A DNA stretch of 64,000 nucleotides from Tumebacillus sp. BK434 (lineage in GTDB: Bacteria > Bacillota > Bacilli > Tumebacillales > Tumebacillaceae): the NCBI RefSeq assembly GCF_004340785.1, contig NZ_SLXS01000003.1:95689-159688 (forward strand). Reading direction: 5' to 3'. Made by a program: the position numbers and the translations under genes. This document shows positions 1 to 8,358 of the stretch, one piece after another (within the stretch, counting starts at the first letter, position 1; each line of letters opens with the position of its first letter). The notes beneath the pieces were generated by a model. It was not told where the DNA came from and did no database searches. It saw nothing but the letters and a program-made list of their open reading frames with translations.

Positions 1-495
1 GGCGACTTTGGCCAGCACTTCTTCCACTTCCGGAGTCAGCACGTGCTCTTTTTCGCGAAGCAGGCGAGTGAAGACCATCTTGTACAGGCGCAGGTCTTCG
101 TTTTCTTCCATGAAGCGCTCAAGGGTGCCGTCCGGCAAGCCGAGCAGCTCCGGGTTGACGAAAGACAGCTCGCTCGACACTTCGGCGGCCAGCATCGACG
201 CGCGATCGGAGAGCCCTTGGTAGAAGGAGTCGCCGGTGTTTTGATGGTAGCGCATGTGCGCATAGACGAAGACGTTGTCGAAGGTCAGTCCGATCTTTTC
301 ATTCAAGCGCATCCATTCGAGCAAGGTGGATGCCCCTTCGCCCAGACGGCCGCGGAAATTCGCCACTTCCGGCAGCAGTTCCTGCACTTTTTTGAAATCA
401 GCTTCCCACGCATCGTTGGTCGCGTACATCGCTTCCAGGTTCCATTTTTCATGTTCCGCAACTTGATCGCGGGTCAACAGTTTGTTGGTCGACAA
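1..495 (-). CDS. pepF: Oligoendopeptidase F, N-terminal part (cut by window edge)
   Basis: The minus strand encodes 165 residues from a TTG at 495 and runs off the window at base 1. AAAGGGGGAACC lies just upstream, which decides the start. The visible part (starting STNKLLTRDQVAEHEKWNLE, later NVFVYAHMRYHQNTGDS) matches the helical N-terminal region of M3B oligoendopeptidases, which trim short peptides in the cytoplasm. The zinc site HExxH would lie beyond the edge, so catalytic capacity cannot be judged. The neighbour DUF3906 gene reads the same way with a 27-base gap, so the two may be cotranscribed. Confidence 0.85.
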   Translation of the reverse strand, partial: MSTNKLLTRDQVAEHEKWNLEAMYATNDAWEADFKKVQELLPEVANFRGRLGEGASTLLEWMRLNEKIGLTFDNVFVYAHMRYHQNTGDSFYQGLSDRASMLAAEVSSELSFVNPELLGLPDGTLERFMEENEDLRLYKMVFTRLLREKEHVLTPEVEEVLAKVA

Positions 496-522
496 GGTAT
501 GGTTCCCCCTTTGGTTATGTAA

Positions 523-729
523 TCAGTTCGCTTCCACCACATAGCCGGAGCCTTTTTCCGGCCGCTTTTTCTCCATGATGGCAAACTCGTCGATCGTGAT
601 CAGGCCCAAGGCGTTCTTCTCGAGCAGAGCTTCTCCCGCGGCAAACGCTTTCTCCTCATCTTCGGCGAATACAATCACTTGTGAATCAGGGAATCCTTTC
701 CCTTTGGCTTCGAGACGGTACAAGAACAT
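523..729 (-). CDS. DUF3906-like small protein
   Basis: A 68-residue protein starting MFLYRLEAKGKG, with an AAAGGGGGAG ribosome site 7-8 bases before the ATG at 729. Size and pattern (MFLYR start, then a stretch rich in Glu/Ala and the hydrophobic LGLITIDEF) fit the DUF3906 family of sporulating Firmicutes, whose function is unknown. The reading frame stays open upstream to about 1218 but that extension runs antisense into the MFS gene and has no ribosome site, so it is not used. Confidence 0.65.
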   Translation of the reverse strand: MFLYRLEAKGKGFPDSQVIVFAEDEEKAFAAGEALLEKNALGLITIDEFAIMEKKRPEKGSGYVVEAN

Positions 730-876
730 CCAGACTCCCCCTTTATCTGCAATTATACCTGATTCTTTATTTTTCTGTAAAATTCTAGTTCTGGGGGCAG
801 GTTTTATTGCGTACATCCTTGAACAAGTACCAAGATTTAAAAAATTCATTCTCATCCCCGCTAAAGGAGGATTCGC

Positions 877-2232
877 ATGGAACCGCAGATTCAACGCGGC
901 ACCGCCCGCAACGCCGGTCTGTTTTTCTCCTTGCCGATTCTGGCTTGGGCCATGTACGACCTCGCCAACACGATCTTCTCGATGAACATCGTCTCCCGCT
1001 ATTTCCCGCTGTTTGTAACCGAAACGCTGGGCCAGGAAGACATCATGTTCTCGGCGGCGGTGTCGATCTCGATGATCTTCATCGCGCTGCTCTCGCCTTT
1101 GTTCGGCGTGCTGATCGATGTGCGGCAAAAAAAGCGTCCCTATCTGATCACCTTTACCTTGCTGTCCATTCTGGCCACAGGTGCCATCGGAGTAGTCGGG
1201 CAGATGCTTGGCACTCATCCTTCCATCTTATATGTAGGATTGGGACTTTTTATCCTCGCGAACTTCGCGTATAACGCTTCGCTGATCTTCTACAACGCGC
1301 AGATCACCGACCTCGGCTCCCGGGCGGAGATGGGGCGCATCTCCGGCTTTGGCGTGGCGCTTGGCTATGTCGGGACGATCATCGGGCTGCTCGCGATCAC
1401 CCCGTTCGTCACCGGCGGCGTGCCGGACTGGGTGTCAACGCTGCTCTATCTGGCGCCGGTCGAACCGGGGATGGAAGGCGGCGTGAACCTGAACGCCTTT
1501 GTGCCGACCGCCTTGATGTTCCTCGTGTTCTCGCTGCCCTTGTTCTTCCTCGTCAAAGACCGCCGCACTGCTGCGGTGGACGGGCAGGCGTTTCAGGGTT
1601 CAATTATCAAGGAAGGCTACAGCCGCGTCTGGCGGACGTTCAAGTCGGCGCGAGAGTACAAAGGGCTGTTCCGCTTTTTGATCGCCTACTTCTTCTTCAC
1701 CGATGCGATCAACACGGTGATCGCCTTCATGTCGGTCTATGCGCAAGGCGTGATGGGCTTGTCGGCATCGCAGTTGACCCTGTTTTTGCTGGTCGCGACG
1801 GCGTTTGCGGTGGTCGGGTCGTTCATCATGGGCTTTGTGACCGACAAGATCGGCTCGAAGCGCTCGATCTACGTCGTGCTCTGGCTGTGGGTGGTGGCGC
1901 TGATCATCGCCTCGGTGGCGAACACGATGCCGCTGTTCTGGGTGACCGGCATCCTGATCGGGATCGGCATGGGTTCAACGTGGGTCTCGACGCGCACCTT
2001 GATCGTCGAGCTCTCCCCGGTCGAGAAGCGCGGCGAGTTCTTCGGCCTCTTCTCGCTCTCCGGCAAAGTCTCGGCGATCGTCGGTCCGATGGTCTGGGGC
2101 GTGATCACCTACCTGCTCCGCGACTACGGCGACCTCGGCTCCCGTATCGCGATCCTCTCCCTGCTTCTGTTCGTCCTGATCGGCATGTGGCTGATGCGCA
2201 AGGTGCCGGACGGTTCGAAGGAATTGGTCTGA
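877..2232 (+). CDS. MFS transporter, UMF1/Atg22-like family
   Basis: A 451-residue protein with about 12 hydrophobic segments. AAAGGAGG precedes the ATG at 877. The N-terminus (LPILAWAMYDLANTIFSMNI) carries the W-A-x-Y-D-x-A-N pattern typical of the UMF1/Atg22-like branch of the major facilitator superfamily. The MFS loop motif appears as GFVTDKIGSKR around residue 320. Family members are thought to export amino acids or other small molecules; the substrate cannot be read here. It is monocistronic, ending at a strong hairpin terminator. Confidence 0.85.
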   Translation: MEPQIQRGTARNAGLFFSLPILAWAMYDLANTIFSMNIVSRYFPLFVTETLGQEDIMFSAAVSISMIFIALLSPLFGVLIDVRQKKRPYLITFTLLSILATGAIGVVGQMLGTHPSILYVGLGLFILANFAYNASLIFYNAQITDLGSRAEMGRISGFGVALGYVGTIIGLLAITPFVTGGVPDWVSTLLYLAPVEPGMEGGVNLNAFVPTALMFLVFSLPLFFLVKDRRTAAVDGQAFQGSIIKEGYSRVWRTFKSAREYKGLFRFLIAYFFFTDAINTVIAFMSVYAQGVMGLSASQLTLFLLVATAFAVVGSFIMGFVTDKIGSKRSIYVVLWLWVVALIIASVANTMPLFWVTGILIGIGMGSTWVSTRTLIVELSPVEKRGEFFGLFSLSGKVSAIVGPMVWGVITYLLRDYGDLGSRIAILSLLLFVLIGMWLMRKVPDGSKELV

Positions 2233-2255
2233 ACATGAACAGAATCACGGTGTGG

Positions 2256-2290
2256 GCAGGGTTTCGAACCCTGCTCGTTCTTTTTTCGGC
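2256..2290 (+). terminator. Rho-independent terminator after MFS gene
   Basis: A perfect 8-bp stem (GCAGGGTT/AACCCTGC, loop TCG) is followed by TCGTTCTTTTTT, 24 bases after the MFS stop. Confidence 0.85.
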
Positions 2291-2293
2291 ATT

Positions 2294-2319
2294 AAAAAAG
2301 CAGGGCTTACTAGCCCTGC
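2294..2319 (-). terminator. Terminator of the DUF6232-like gene
   Basis: The stem GCAGGGC/GCCCTGC contains the stop codon of the minus-strand gene in its loop and is followed on the minus strand by TTTTTT. Together with the preceding plus-strand hairpin it insulates two convergent genes. Confidence 0.8.
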
Positions 2320-2738
2320 TCCTGTTCGCGATTGGACACCACCAGATTCATCTCTTCAAGCAATTGCATAGCACTTCTTGCATTCCGGGTCATGTACACA
2401 TCGACAACGCCTGAGGAGCTGCCAACGCGCACCGTATAGTCGATCTGCTTGCGTCCGAGCAGCCAGATGGCGAGGATGCACACGGTCGCGATCACAAAGC
2501 CGGTGATGCGCAGAGATTCAGGGATTGCATAGGTGAACAGACTCTCCCGCATGGCAAGAAACGATCCCAGAAATACCAGGAGATAATAAAACAGCACGTT
2601 CTTCCGCGTGACCTGTTTCTTCAAGTCCACAGTGGTCACTTGCTCGGCAACGAACGTTTTCGTGCCAATCTTGAAGCGTTTATCTGAAAGCAAGACATCC
2701 GTTTCGCCGATCTTGTCTTCAAAATAGATTTGTTCCAT
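2310..2738 (-). CDS. Small membrane protein, DUF6232-like
   Basis: A 142-residue protein starting MEQIYFEDKIGETDVLL, with GGGGGGAGCGAGG before the ATG at 2738. A short N-terminal beta-rich stretch (residues 12-45) precedes two hydrophobic segments (about residues 50-72 and 77-97) and a soluble tail. This arrangement resembles DUF6232, a family of unknown function; the assignment is by pattern only. A longer frame from 2777 lacks a ribosome site. Confidence 0.6.
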   Translation of the reverse strand: MEQIYFEDKIGETDVLLSDKRFKIGTKTFVAEQVTTVDLKKQVTRKNVLFYYLLVFLGSFLAMRESLFTYAIPESLRITGFVIATVCILAIWLLGRKQIDYTVRVGSSSGVVDVYMTRNARSAMQLLEEMNLVVSNREQEQG

Positions 2739-2840
2739 CCTCGCTCCCCCCTCCCTGATACATACTGGGACAGGCACGAAAAAATGCCAACCTTCACCCC
2801 GCAGGAAACTCCAAGAGTCCGGGAGTTAGAAAGCAAGAAC

Positions 2841-2874
2841 TTAAAAACCTCAATCCTACACAAGGACTGAGGTT
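2841..2874 (-). terminator. Terminator downstream of plsY
   Basis: On the minus strand AACCTCAGTCCT pairs with AGGATTGAGGTT (one mismatch) and is followed by TTTAAG, starting just after the plsY stop. Confidence 0.7.
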
Positions 2875-2884
2875 GGGATTCTCA

Positions 2885-3466
2885 CTACATCCACGAGATC
2901 TTTCGCTCGGAGCCGTTCACAATCCGCTCAATGTTGGCGCGGTGCATCCAGAGGATGAAGACGACGAGGGCGAAGGTGACGATGGAGAGGATCTTGTCAC
3001 CGTAGAAGATCGCATAAGTATGGGCGAAGATCACGGCCAGGATCGAGGCCAGCGAGACGTACTTGGACAGATACAAGCTTCCAAAGAAGCCGACCGCCGC
3101 CACAGCGAAGCACAGCGGGCTGACCAGCAGCAGGACGCCTGCCGACGTCGCCACCGCTTTGCCGCCGCGGAAGCCGGCAAAGATCGGGAAGCAGTGCCCG
3201 ACCACGGCGGGAAGACCTGCGATCATCGGGTGCAGATCGACGTTCATCGTATACGGCAACGCCGCAGCGGCCGTCCCTTTCAACACGTCGATCACCGTCA
3301 CGATCAGCCCTGCCGTGAAGCCGAGCGACCGGAAGGTGTTCGTGCCGCCCAGATTGCCGCTGCCTACGGTGCGGATGTCGACGCCGTAGCCCAGCTTGCC
3401 GACGATCAAGGCGGTTGGGATCGAACCGAGAAGATAGCTGATGATCAGTAACCATAACACTGTCAT
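2885..3466 (-). CDS. plsY: Glycerol-3-phosphate acyltransferase PlsY
   Basis: This membrane enzyme transfers the acyl group from acyl-phosphate to glycerol-3-phosphate, the first step of phospholipid synthesis. The 193-residue product (MTVLWLLIISYLLGSIPTAL) has the three conserved PlsY motifs: GSIPTALIVGKL near the N-terminus, GSGNLGGTNTFR around residue 36, and GHCFPIFAGFRGGKAVAT around residue 90. An upstream ATG at 3487 exists, but AAGGAGG sits between the two ATGs and serves the one at 3466. Length and five or so membrane segments are normal for the family. Confidence 0.93.
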   Translation of the reverse strand: MTVLWLLIISYLLGSIPTALIVGKLGYGVDIRTVGSGNLGGTNTFRSLGFTAGLIVTVIDVLKGTAAAALPYTMNVDLHPMIAGLPAVVGHCFPIFAGFRGGKAVATSAGVLLLVSPLCFAVAAVGFFGSLYLSKYVSLASILAVIFAHTYAIFYGDKILSIVTFALVVFILWMHRANIERIVNGSERKISWM

Positions 3467-3533
3467 GAAAACGTGTGCCTCCTTCATCTCATCAAGGCAT
3501 GTCCATTTTTGGAACTCTTACCGCTTATTGTAG

Positions 3534-3565
3534 CACAAAACCGGCCGGGAACTCATCCGGCCGGT
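3534..3565 (-). terminator. Terminator of the NlpC/P60 gene
   Basis: A 9-bp perfect GC stem (ACCGGCCGG/CCGGCCGGT) is followed on the minus strand by TTTTGTG, 40 bases after the stop. Confidence 0.75.
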
Positions 3566-3603
3566 CAAGTCGCTGGCTTCCTCAACAGATGCCTCATATT
3601 CGA

Positions 3604-4500
3604 TCAGATGCGCACCGCCGTCTGGTATACGCCCGACCAGTACGGATTGTCGAGCGCTGCCACCATGATCCCGCGGTCCGCATCCGCATGGATGAACTGC
3701 CCGTTGCCGATGTAAATTCCCGCATGCGACGTCGCCACACCGCCGCAGGAGAAGAAAATCAGGTCGCCCGGCTGCAAATTCGCCTGCGAGACCTGCACCC
3801 CCGCGCCCAGCTGCGCATACGTTGTACGGGGCAGCTCGACGCCCAACTGCTGATAAACGAATTGGATAAAGCCGGAACAATCAAATCCACCAGGCGTCGT
3901 GCCCCCGTATCGATACGGCACGCCCTGGTACTGCATCGCCACTGCCACCGCCTTGCCGCCCTGCGGCGCGACCGCTCCCGAACCGGGCTGCAGCGTCGGC
4001 GCCGGACTGCTCACCGGCTGACTGCCCTGCGGAGCTTGCGGCTGCACCTCCTGCGCAGGCGCTGGCCGCTCCGCGACCGCTTCCTGCATGTTCGGCGGCA
4101 CCAAAGGCGGCAACTTCACCCCGCTGCGGCTCGCCAGCTTCGGCAGCTGCGCGTCGGCGAGCACCGCTTCCTCAGCTTCCTCCTGCTCCCCGATCTCGTG
4201 AACATCCAGCTCGGCCAGCACCAACCGGCTGGCAATCCCTTCTGACACGTCCGCCTCCGGAGCGGGCACAAACGGCTGCCACGCCAGGGCCGCCCGCTCT
4301 TGCCAAAGCTCTTCAATCTTTGCCGTCGCCGCCGGATACGGCGGGACCTCTTGCAGAGCCAGCAACGGCATCGCCAGCCCGGTCCTGTGCTGCACCGTGG
4401 CATCTGCGCGCTTCAGCCCGACGCTGGCCGCGACGGCGTGCTGCTCAAGCAGCATGGACGAGAAGAGACCGATGACCAGACCTTTTTTCCAATTCTCCAT
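3604..4500 (-). CDS. Secreted NlpC/P60 cell-wall endopeptidase
   Basis: A 298-residue protein. Residues 1-25 look like a signal or anchor segment (MENWKKGLVIGLFSSMLLEQ). A long Pro/Ala/Gln-rich linker (about 70-182) leads to a C-terminal C40 peptidase domain (about 183-298). The catalytic Cys208 lies in FDCSGF, His259 in SHAGIYIG, and a third polar residue is His271 in FIHAD. Such enzymes cut the peptide stems of peptidoglycan, often between D-Glu and the diamino acid. No SH3 or LysM domain is seen; the linker probably spans the wall. The gene is monocistronic. Confidence 0.88.
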   Translation of the reverse strand: MENWKKGLVIGLFSSMLLEQHAVAASVGLKRADATVQHRTGLAMPLLALQEVPPYPAATAKIEELWQERAALAWQPFVPAPEADVSEGIASRLVLAELDVHEIGEQEEAEEAVLADAQLPKLASRSGVKLPPLVPPNMQEAVAERPAPAQEVQPQAPQGSQPVSSPAPTLQPGSGAVAPQGGKAVAVAMQYQGVPYRYGGTTPGGFDCSGFIQFVYQQLGVELPRTTYAQLGAGVQVSQANLQPGDLIFFSCGGVATSHAGIYIGNGQFIHADADRGIMVAALDNPYWSGVYQTAVRI

Positions 4501-4596
4501 TCTCGACCTCCCCGAAACCTAAAATGGAACTACCAGAGCATTCGTAACAAGATATTCAGCCTCTGCGGGCGGACTAGCCTGCAAATTTGCGAATCA

Positions 4597-4633
4597 CAAA
4601 AAAACGGCCTGGCTGCACCTGCAGCCAAGCCGT
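4597..4633 (-). terminator. Terminator of greA-GNAT operon
   Basis: A long stem (ACGGCTTGGCTGCA with TGCAGCCAGGCCGT, one mismatch) is followed on the minus strand by TTTTTTT, directly after the GNAT stop. Confidence 0.85.
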
Positions 4634-4636
4634 CCG

Positions 4637-5071
4637 TTACTTGGTGACCATACTCTTCTTAAACGCGCAGGAAACGTCGCCGTCATACCCTTGCTTCACA
4701 AAAAACAGGTGTGCATCCTGACGATGCTTCCGGCTGTTCAGCATGATCTTCGTCGCCCGCTGCTCACGCGCCAGGTTGTCGACCTCTGCCATCAGGCGTC
4801 GGCCGATGCCGTTCCCCCGCTGCTCCGGGTCGACGATCAGATTCTCCACCACGGCGTACGGAAGCGTGCCAAACATCGGGTCCGGGCAAAAGTTGACAAA
4901 CACGCTGCCATCCACCATACCGTCCGTCTCATGCACGAGGAGAAAATGGTGCGGGTCTTCAGAAATCGCTTCGATGCGGGACGCGATCACGCGAACCGGT
5001 TCCTCCGGGCACAGGTGTTCATACAGTCGCTGGATAGCCGCTCTGTCCTCGGCGGTGGCTCCTCGAATCAA
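4637..5071 (-). CDS. GNAT-family N-acetyltransferase
   Basis: A 144-residue single GNAT domain that starts MIRGATAEDRAAIQRLYEHL from a TTG. The acetyl-CoA binding motif A reads VDPEQRGNGIGRRLM (about residues 81-95), followed by an Arg/Lys-rich segment and the motif B end (FFVKQGYDGD). The substrate is unknown. The start lies 12 bases after the greA stop, so the two are very likely one operon. Confidence 0.85.
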   Translation of the reverse strand: MIRGATAEDRAAIQRLYEHLCPEEPVRVIASRIEAISEDPHHFLLVHETDGMVDGSVFVNFCPDPMFGTLPYAVVENLIVDPEQRGNGIGRRLMAEVDNLAREQRATKIMLNSRKHRQDAHLFFVKQGYDGDVSCAFKKSMVTK

Positions 5072-5083
5072 ACCTGAGCGCCC

Positions 5084-5557
5084 CTAAACGATCTCGACAA
5101 CTTCGAATTCGATCTGGCCGCCCGGCGTGTTGACCGTGATCTTGTCGCCGACAGTGCGCCCGATCACCGCCGACCCGATCGGAGATTCGTTGGAAATCTT
5201 GCCGTCAAACGGATCAGATTCGGTGGAACCAACAATCGTATAGGTTTCAAAATCGCCGTCCGGCAATTCTTTCAGCTTGACAGTCGAACCGATCGCAACC
5301 ATCGACTTGTCATCGCCACCCGGCTCGATGATCCGCACGTTGCGCATCATTTTCTCCAGCTGCACGATGCGCGATTCGACGAACGCCTGCTCATCTTTAG
5401 CTGCATCATATTCTGCGTTTTCACTCAAGTCACCATAAGAAACTGCGATCTTGATCCGTTCCGCAACTTCTTTGCGCTTGCTGCTTTTCAGAAAATCCAG
5501 TTCTTCCTCTAATTTCATGAGCCCTTCGCGGGTCAGAAATACCTCTTTGTCGCTCAT
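5084..5557 (-). CDS. greA: Transcription elongation factor GreA
   Basis: GreA enters the secondary channel of RNA polymerase and stimulates cleavage of backtracked RNA. The 157-residue protein has the N-terminal coiled coil (residues 8-75, with the tip motif [18 protein letters not shown] holding the acidic residues) and the C-terminal FKBP-like domain ([20 protein letters not shown]). GAGGAGG precedes the ATG at 5557. Length is typical. Confidence 0.96.
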   Translation of the reverse strand: MSDKEVFLTREGLMKLEEELDFLKSSKRKEVAERIKIAVSYGDLSENAEYDAAKDEQAFVESRIVQLEKMMRNVRIIEPGGDDKSMVAIGSTVKLKELPDGDFETYTIVGSTESDPFDGKISNESPIGSAVIGRTVGDKITVNTPGGQIEFEVVEIV

Positions 5558-5649
5558 TTCGTTCCTCCTCTGGAAATTGTTACTCCCAATAGAGTGTTAC
5601 AGGAGACGATTCCTAATACACGTACTCCATTATATCTTGCAAGAAGCCG

Positions 5650-6642
5650 CTAGACAAACATTGTTTCATTCTCCACTTCTTGGCGCAGCAGCTTGATCAT
5701 CCGGTACGTTCCGGGCGCAGCTGCATAGCCGAGCTTGCGGTTGACGGCGAGCATCGGATGGTTCTCTGCGTCGTTGTCGGTGAGCAGATAGGTCACTCCG
5801 CCCCGCTTCGCCTCCGCCAGCAAGAGCACTTTCAGCGCCAGAGCGATCCCCCGGCCGCGATACGCCGGGTCGACGCCCGTGTATTCGTTATACAGCCCGC
5901 CATCTTCCAACGGCAGCTGCTGCGTCAGCCCGACCGGACGGCCGCCGTCCAGCGCGAGGAACAGATACTGCGGCGGACAAGCCCGCACCGCTTCCTGCCA
6001 CTCGTCGAACGTCGGCGGGGTCAGCATCGCCGGGTTGTCGCGGCAGGTCAAAGCAAACAGCTCGTACAAGGCCGCTTGGGACACCGTTTCCCAGACGGCC
6101 GCACCCGTCACGAAGCGGATACCGCCTGTGAGAGCCCGCTCCACGCTCTCGGCAAAAGGCACTTCCGCACCGGCCGCCAACTCCAGCCGCGACTGGAACA
6201 GATGGCGGTCGACCGCAAAGCCGTGCTGTTGCGCGAACGAGACCGCAGCGCGGTCGGTCTCTGCAATTTCCGCATACAAAACGTGTGCTGCGAGCCCCTC
6301 GCTCCAGTCGGCCAGATGTTCCCACAGCTTCGTTCCGATCCCTTGGCCGCGCAGATTCGGGTCGACCACCAGATGGCTGCCCAGCGTCCCCGGCACCGCC
6401 CACGGCGCACGCCATGACGCCACATAGCCGACCACTCGGTCTGCAAGGTCTACCGCCACTATGCGCGTGCGGTAAAAGCCGCAGATCCGTCCGTGTTCAT
6501 CCACCTTCGGCAAGTCCGCTTTCGGGGTCTGCCGGTCCCCTTGAGCCAAATCGTCGGCAGTCGTTTGCATCAGGCGGGCCACCGCCTCGTAATCATCAGG
6601 CACACGCATCGGGCGCAACGTCACATCGATCAATGAATTCAT
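5650..6642 (-). CDS. Double-GNAT acetyltransferase
   Basis: A 330-residue protein with two GNAT folds. The first (about 10-160) has LRGQGIGTKLW and the second (about 170-320) has YRGRGIALALK; both fit the acetyl-CoA pyrophosphate loop. Tandem-GNAT proteins of this type acetylate small molecules or antibiotics, but the substrate is not readable. The start is uncertain: GAGAGG abuts the ATG at 6642, whereas the TTG three codons later (6633) has a 9-base spacing and may be the true start. The upstream region faces the divergent cotJ operon. Confidence 0.82.
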   Translation of the reverse strand: MNSLIDVTLRPMRVPDDYEAVARLMQTTADDLAQGDRQTPKADLPKVDEHGRICGFYRTRIVAVDLADRVVGYVASWRAPWAVPGTLGSHLVVDPNLRGQGIGTKLWEHLADWSEGLAAHVLYAEIAETDRAAVSFAQQHGFAVDRHLFQSRLELAAGAEVPFAESVERALTGGIRFVTGAAVWETVSQAALYELFALTCRDNPAMLTPPTFDEWQEAVRACPPQYLFLALDGGRPVGLTQQLPLEDGGLYNEYTGVDPAYRGRGIALALKVLLLAEAKRGGVTYLLTDNDAENHPMLAVNRKLGYAAAPGTYRMIKLLRQEVENETMFV

Positions 6643-6775
6643 CCTCTCACTTTCTACCTGTTCTGGCTAAGTAGGATCATTTTACCAGTTCCGCCCAAAT
6701 TCATCTAGACCTGTGTCCTGTGCGTCTGTCCCTGCATACTGTGTGGATAACACGACAACGGGAGGTTGTGTCCGC

Positions 6776-7003
6776 ATGTTTACCCTTCGTAAAGTATACG
6801 AACCGTATGTGTCGCCATTTGATCCCTGCCCGCCGATCACGCCCAAGACCTACCAGACCCCTCCTCAGCTCTATGTGCCTGTGCAGCCGCCCAATCTCCC
6901 GCAATTCGACCCTTACACAGCGCTGATGAAAGGAACGCTCTGGCCGATGTACTACGACCCGTATCACGGGCGCGTAGAAGGAAAGAAGGTGGAGAAGCGA
7001 TGA
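6776..7003 (+). CDS. cotJA: Spore coat-associated protein CotJA
   Basis: A 75-residue Pro/Tyr-rich protein (MFTLRKVYEPYVSPFDPCPP). GGGAGG lies 10 bases before the ATG at 6776; the longer frame from 6713 has no ribosome site. CotJA sits in the inner spore coat with CotJC in Bacillus. The stop overlaps the cotJB start by four bases, indicating translational coupling. Family expression depends on sigma-E in the mother cell; I did not find a convincing sigma-E promoter in the 130 bases upstream. Confidence 0.88.
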   Translation: MFTLRKVYEPYVSPFDPCPPITPKTYQTPPQLYVPVQPPNLPQFDPYTALMKGTLWPMYYDPYHGRVEGKKVEKR

Positions 7004-7272
7004 CACATCACCAACATCAGATGCCGGAGGAGTACTACAAGCTCCTGCTGGATCTGCAGGCGGTCGACTTCGTGCTGGTAGAACTCAACCTGTACCTCGA
7101 CACGCATCCCACCGATCGGAAGGCGATCGAACAATATAACTTGTATGCCCACAAGAAGCAGCAGCTCAAACAGCAGTTCGATGCAAATTTTGGCCCGCTG
7201 CAGGGTTTTGGCAACTCCTACTCCAAAGATCCGTTCGAGTGGGGAAAGGCACCCTGGCCGTGGCAAGTGTAG
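7000..7272 (+). CDS. cotJB: Spore coat protein CotJB
   Basis: A 90-residue protein (starting MTHHQHQMPEEYYKLLLDLQ) with the family's helical core (LYLDTHPTDRKAIEQYN) and the C-terminal GNSYSKDPFEWGKAPWPWQV. The start codon overlaps the cotJA stop (ATGA). It is the middle gene of cotJABC and probably helps assemble the CotJ layer of the coat. Confidence 0.92.
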   Translation: MTHHQHQMPEEYYKLLLDLQAVDFVLVELNLYLDTHPTDRKAIEQYNLYAHKKQQLKQQFDANFGPLQGFGNSYSKDPFEWGKAPWPWQV

Positions 7273-7287
7273 GGAGGGAACGACCAC

Positions 7288-7857
7288 GTGTGGATTTATG
7301 AGAAGAAACTGCAATACCCGGTCCACGTGTCGAAATGCGACCCGCGCATGGCGAAACTGCTGTTGGAGCAATACGGCGGCGCAGACGGCGAGCTCGCCGC
7401 GGCGCTGCGCTATCTGAACCAGCGCTATACCGTGCCGGACAGAGTCATCGGTGTCTTAAACGACATCGGCACCGAGGAATTCGCCCATCTGGAAATGATC
7501 GCCACGATGGTCTATAAACTGATGAAAGACGCCACCCCGGAACAGATCAAAGAGGCCGGACTCGATCCCCATTACGCCGATCATGACCGCGCTCTCTTCT
7601 ATGTCAATGCGGCCGGTGTCCCCTTCTCCGTGCGTCATATCACGGCCAAAGGCGATCCGATCGCCGACCTGTATGAAGACATTGCAGCAGAAGAAAAAGC
7701 GCGCGCGACCTACCAATGGCTGATCGACCTGACCGACGATCCTGATCTCAAAGACGGGCTCGCCTACCTCCGCGAACGCGAAGTGATCCATTCGCTGCGC
7801 TTCCGCGAAGCGGTCGAGATCCTCAAGGAAGAGCGCGACCGCAAAAAAGTCTTCTGA
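7288..7857 (+). CDS. cotJC: Spore coat protein CotJC, manganese-catalase family
   Basis: A 189-residue protein starting GTG (MWIYEKKLQYPVHVSKCDPR) with GGGAGGG nine bases upstream. It has the ferritin-like four-helix pattern of manganese catalases: GTEEFAHLEMIATMVY supplies Glu/His ligands, and EDIAAEEKARATYQ and EREVIHSLRFREA supply the others. It is a coat protein with possible peroxide-detoxifying activity. The operon ends at a strong terminator. Confidence 0.93.
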   Translation: MWIYEKKLQYPVHVSKCDPRMAKLLLEQYGGADGELAAALRYLNQRYTVPDRVIGVLNDIGTEEFAHLEMIATMVYKLMKDATPEQIKEAGLDPHYADHDRALFYVNAAGVPFSVRHITAKGDPIADLYEDIAAEEKARATYQWLIDLTDDPDLKDGLAYLREREVIHSLRFREAVEILKEERDRKKVF

Positions 7858-7865
7858 TCACATAA

Positions 7866-7897
7866 AAAGCCCTTGCGACTAGGCAAGGGCTTTTTTG
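7866..7897. terminator. Bidirectional terminator, cotJC / MauE-like gene
   Basis: The 10-bp stem AAGCCCTTGC/GCAAGGGCTT has T-runs on both strands. The loop contains the TAG stop of the convergent MauE-like gene. Confidence 0.88.
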
Positions 7898-8358
7898 CGG
7901 TTCAAGACCAGCAACAGCACAGCTCCGGCGATAAACAGCACGTCTTTGCCGACATCCCAGATGCCGACCGCCGCCGCTTCCTCCGGTCCGAAGCAGCCGC
8001 ACCCGTAAGGCAGCACTTCACCGTAGTTGAAAATGAGTCCGATCATGAACGCCAGCGACAGCGCGATCACGCCCCAGGCGGCATAGTTCACCGCCGGGCG
8101 GATCAAGAGGCCAACGCCTACGAAAAACTCGGCGATCGGCAGCAGGATCGCCAGCGGCTTGATCAGCGCAGCGGGCAGCAGCTTGTACGAGCGCAAGATC
8201 TCGCCAAAGGTGAAGATGTCCATGAACTTCGACACCGCCGACCAGAGGAAGATCGCAGCGAGCACGAGCTGCAGGGCAAGAATCACCCACTTGACGGTCT
8301 TACTTCTTGAGGAATTCTTCGAAGGTTGCTTTCGGTTGTTCGCCGACAACTCGTCCAA
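7879..8358 (-). CDS. MauE/DoxX-like membrane protein
   Basis: About 159 residues with four membrane segments (around 24-44, 63-83, 88-109 and 134-153). The Cys pair in YGCGCFGPEE (near residue 120) fits MauE-type proteins that partner with thioredoxin-like proteins in disulfide chemistry. The start is uncertain: the listed TTG at 8358 overlaps the upstream gene by 59 bases; the TTG three codons later has a GGAGG nine bases upstream; a GTG at 8286 would remove the overlap but lacks a good ribosome site. It follows the thioredoxin-like gene and is surely translated from the same mRNA. Confidence 0.78.
   Translation of the reverse strand: MDELSANNRKQPSKNSSRSKTVKWVILALQLVLAAIFLWSAVSKFMDIFTFGEILRSYKLLPAALIKPLAILLPIAEFFVGVGLLIRPAVNYAAWGVIALSLAFMIGLIFNYGEVLPYGCGCFGPEEAAAVGIWDVGKDVLFIAGAVLLLVLNRKKALA

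Noticed and set aside
523-1218. 231-codon extension of the DUF3906-like gene
   Set aside because: It runs antisense into the MFS gene; the inner ATG at 729 has a strong ribosome site and gives the family length.
6690-6775. Sigma-E promoter of cotJ
   Set aside because: A CATACTGT sequence resembles the -10, but no acceptable -35 lies at the right distance.
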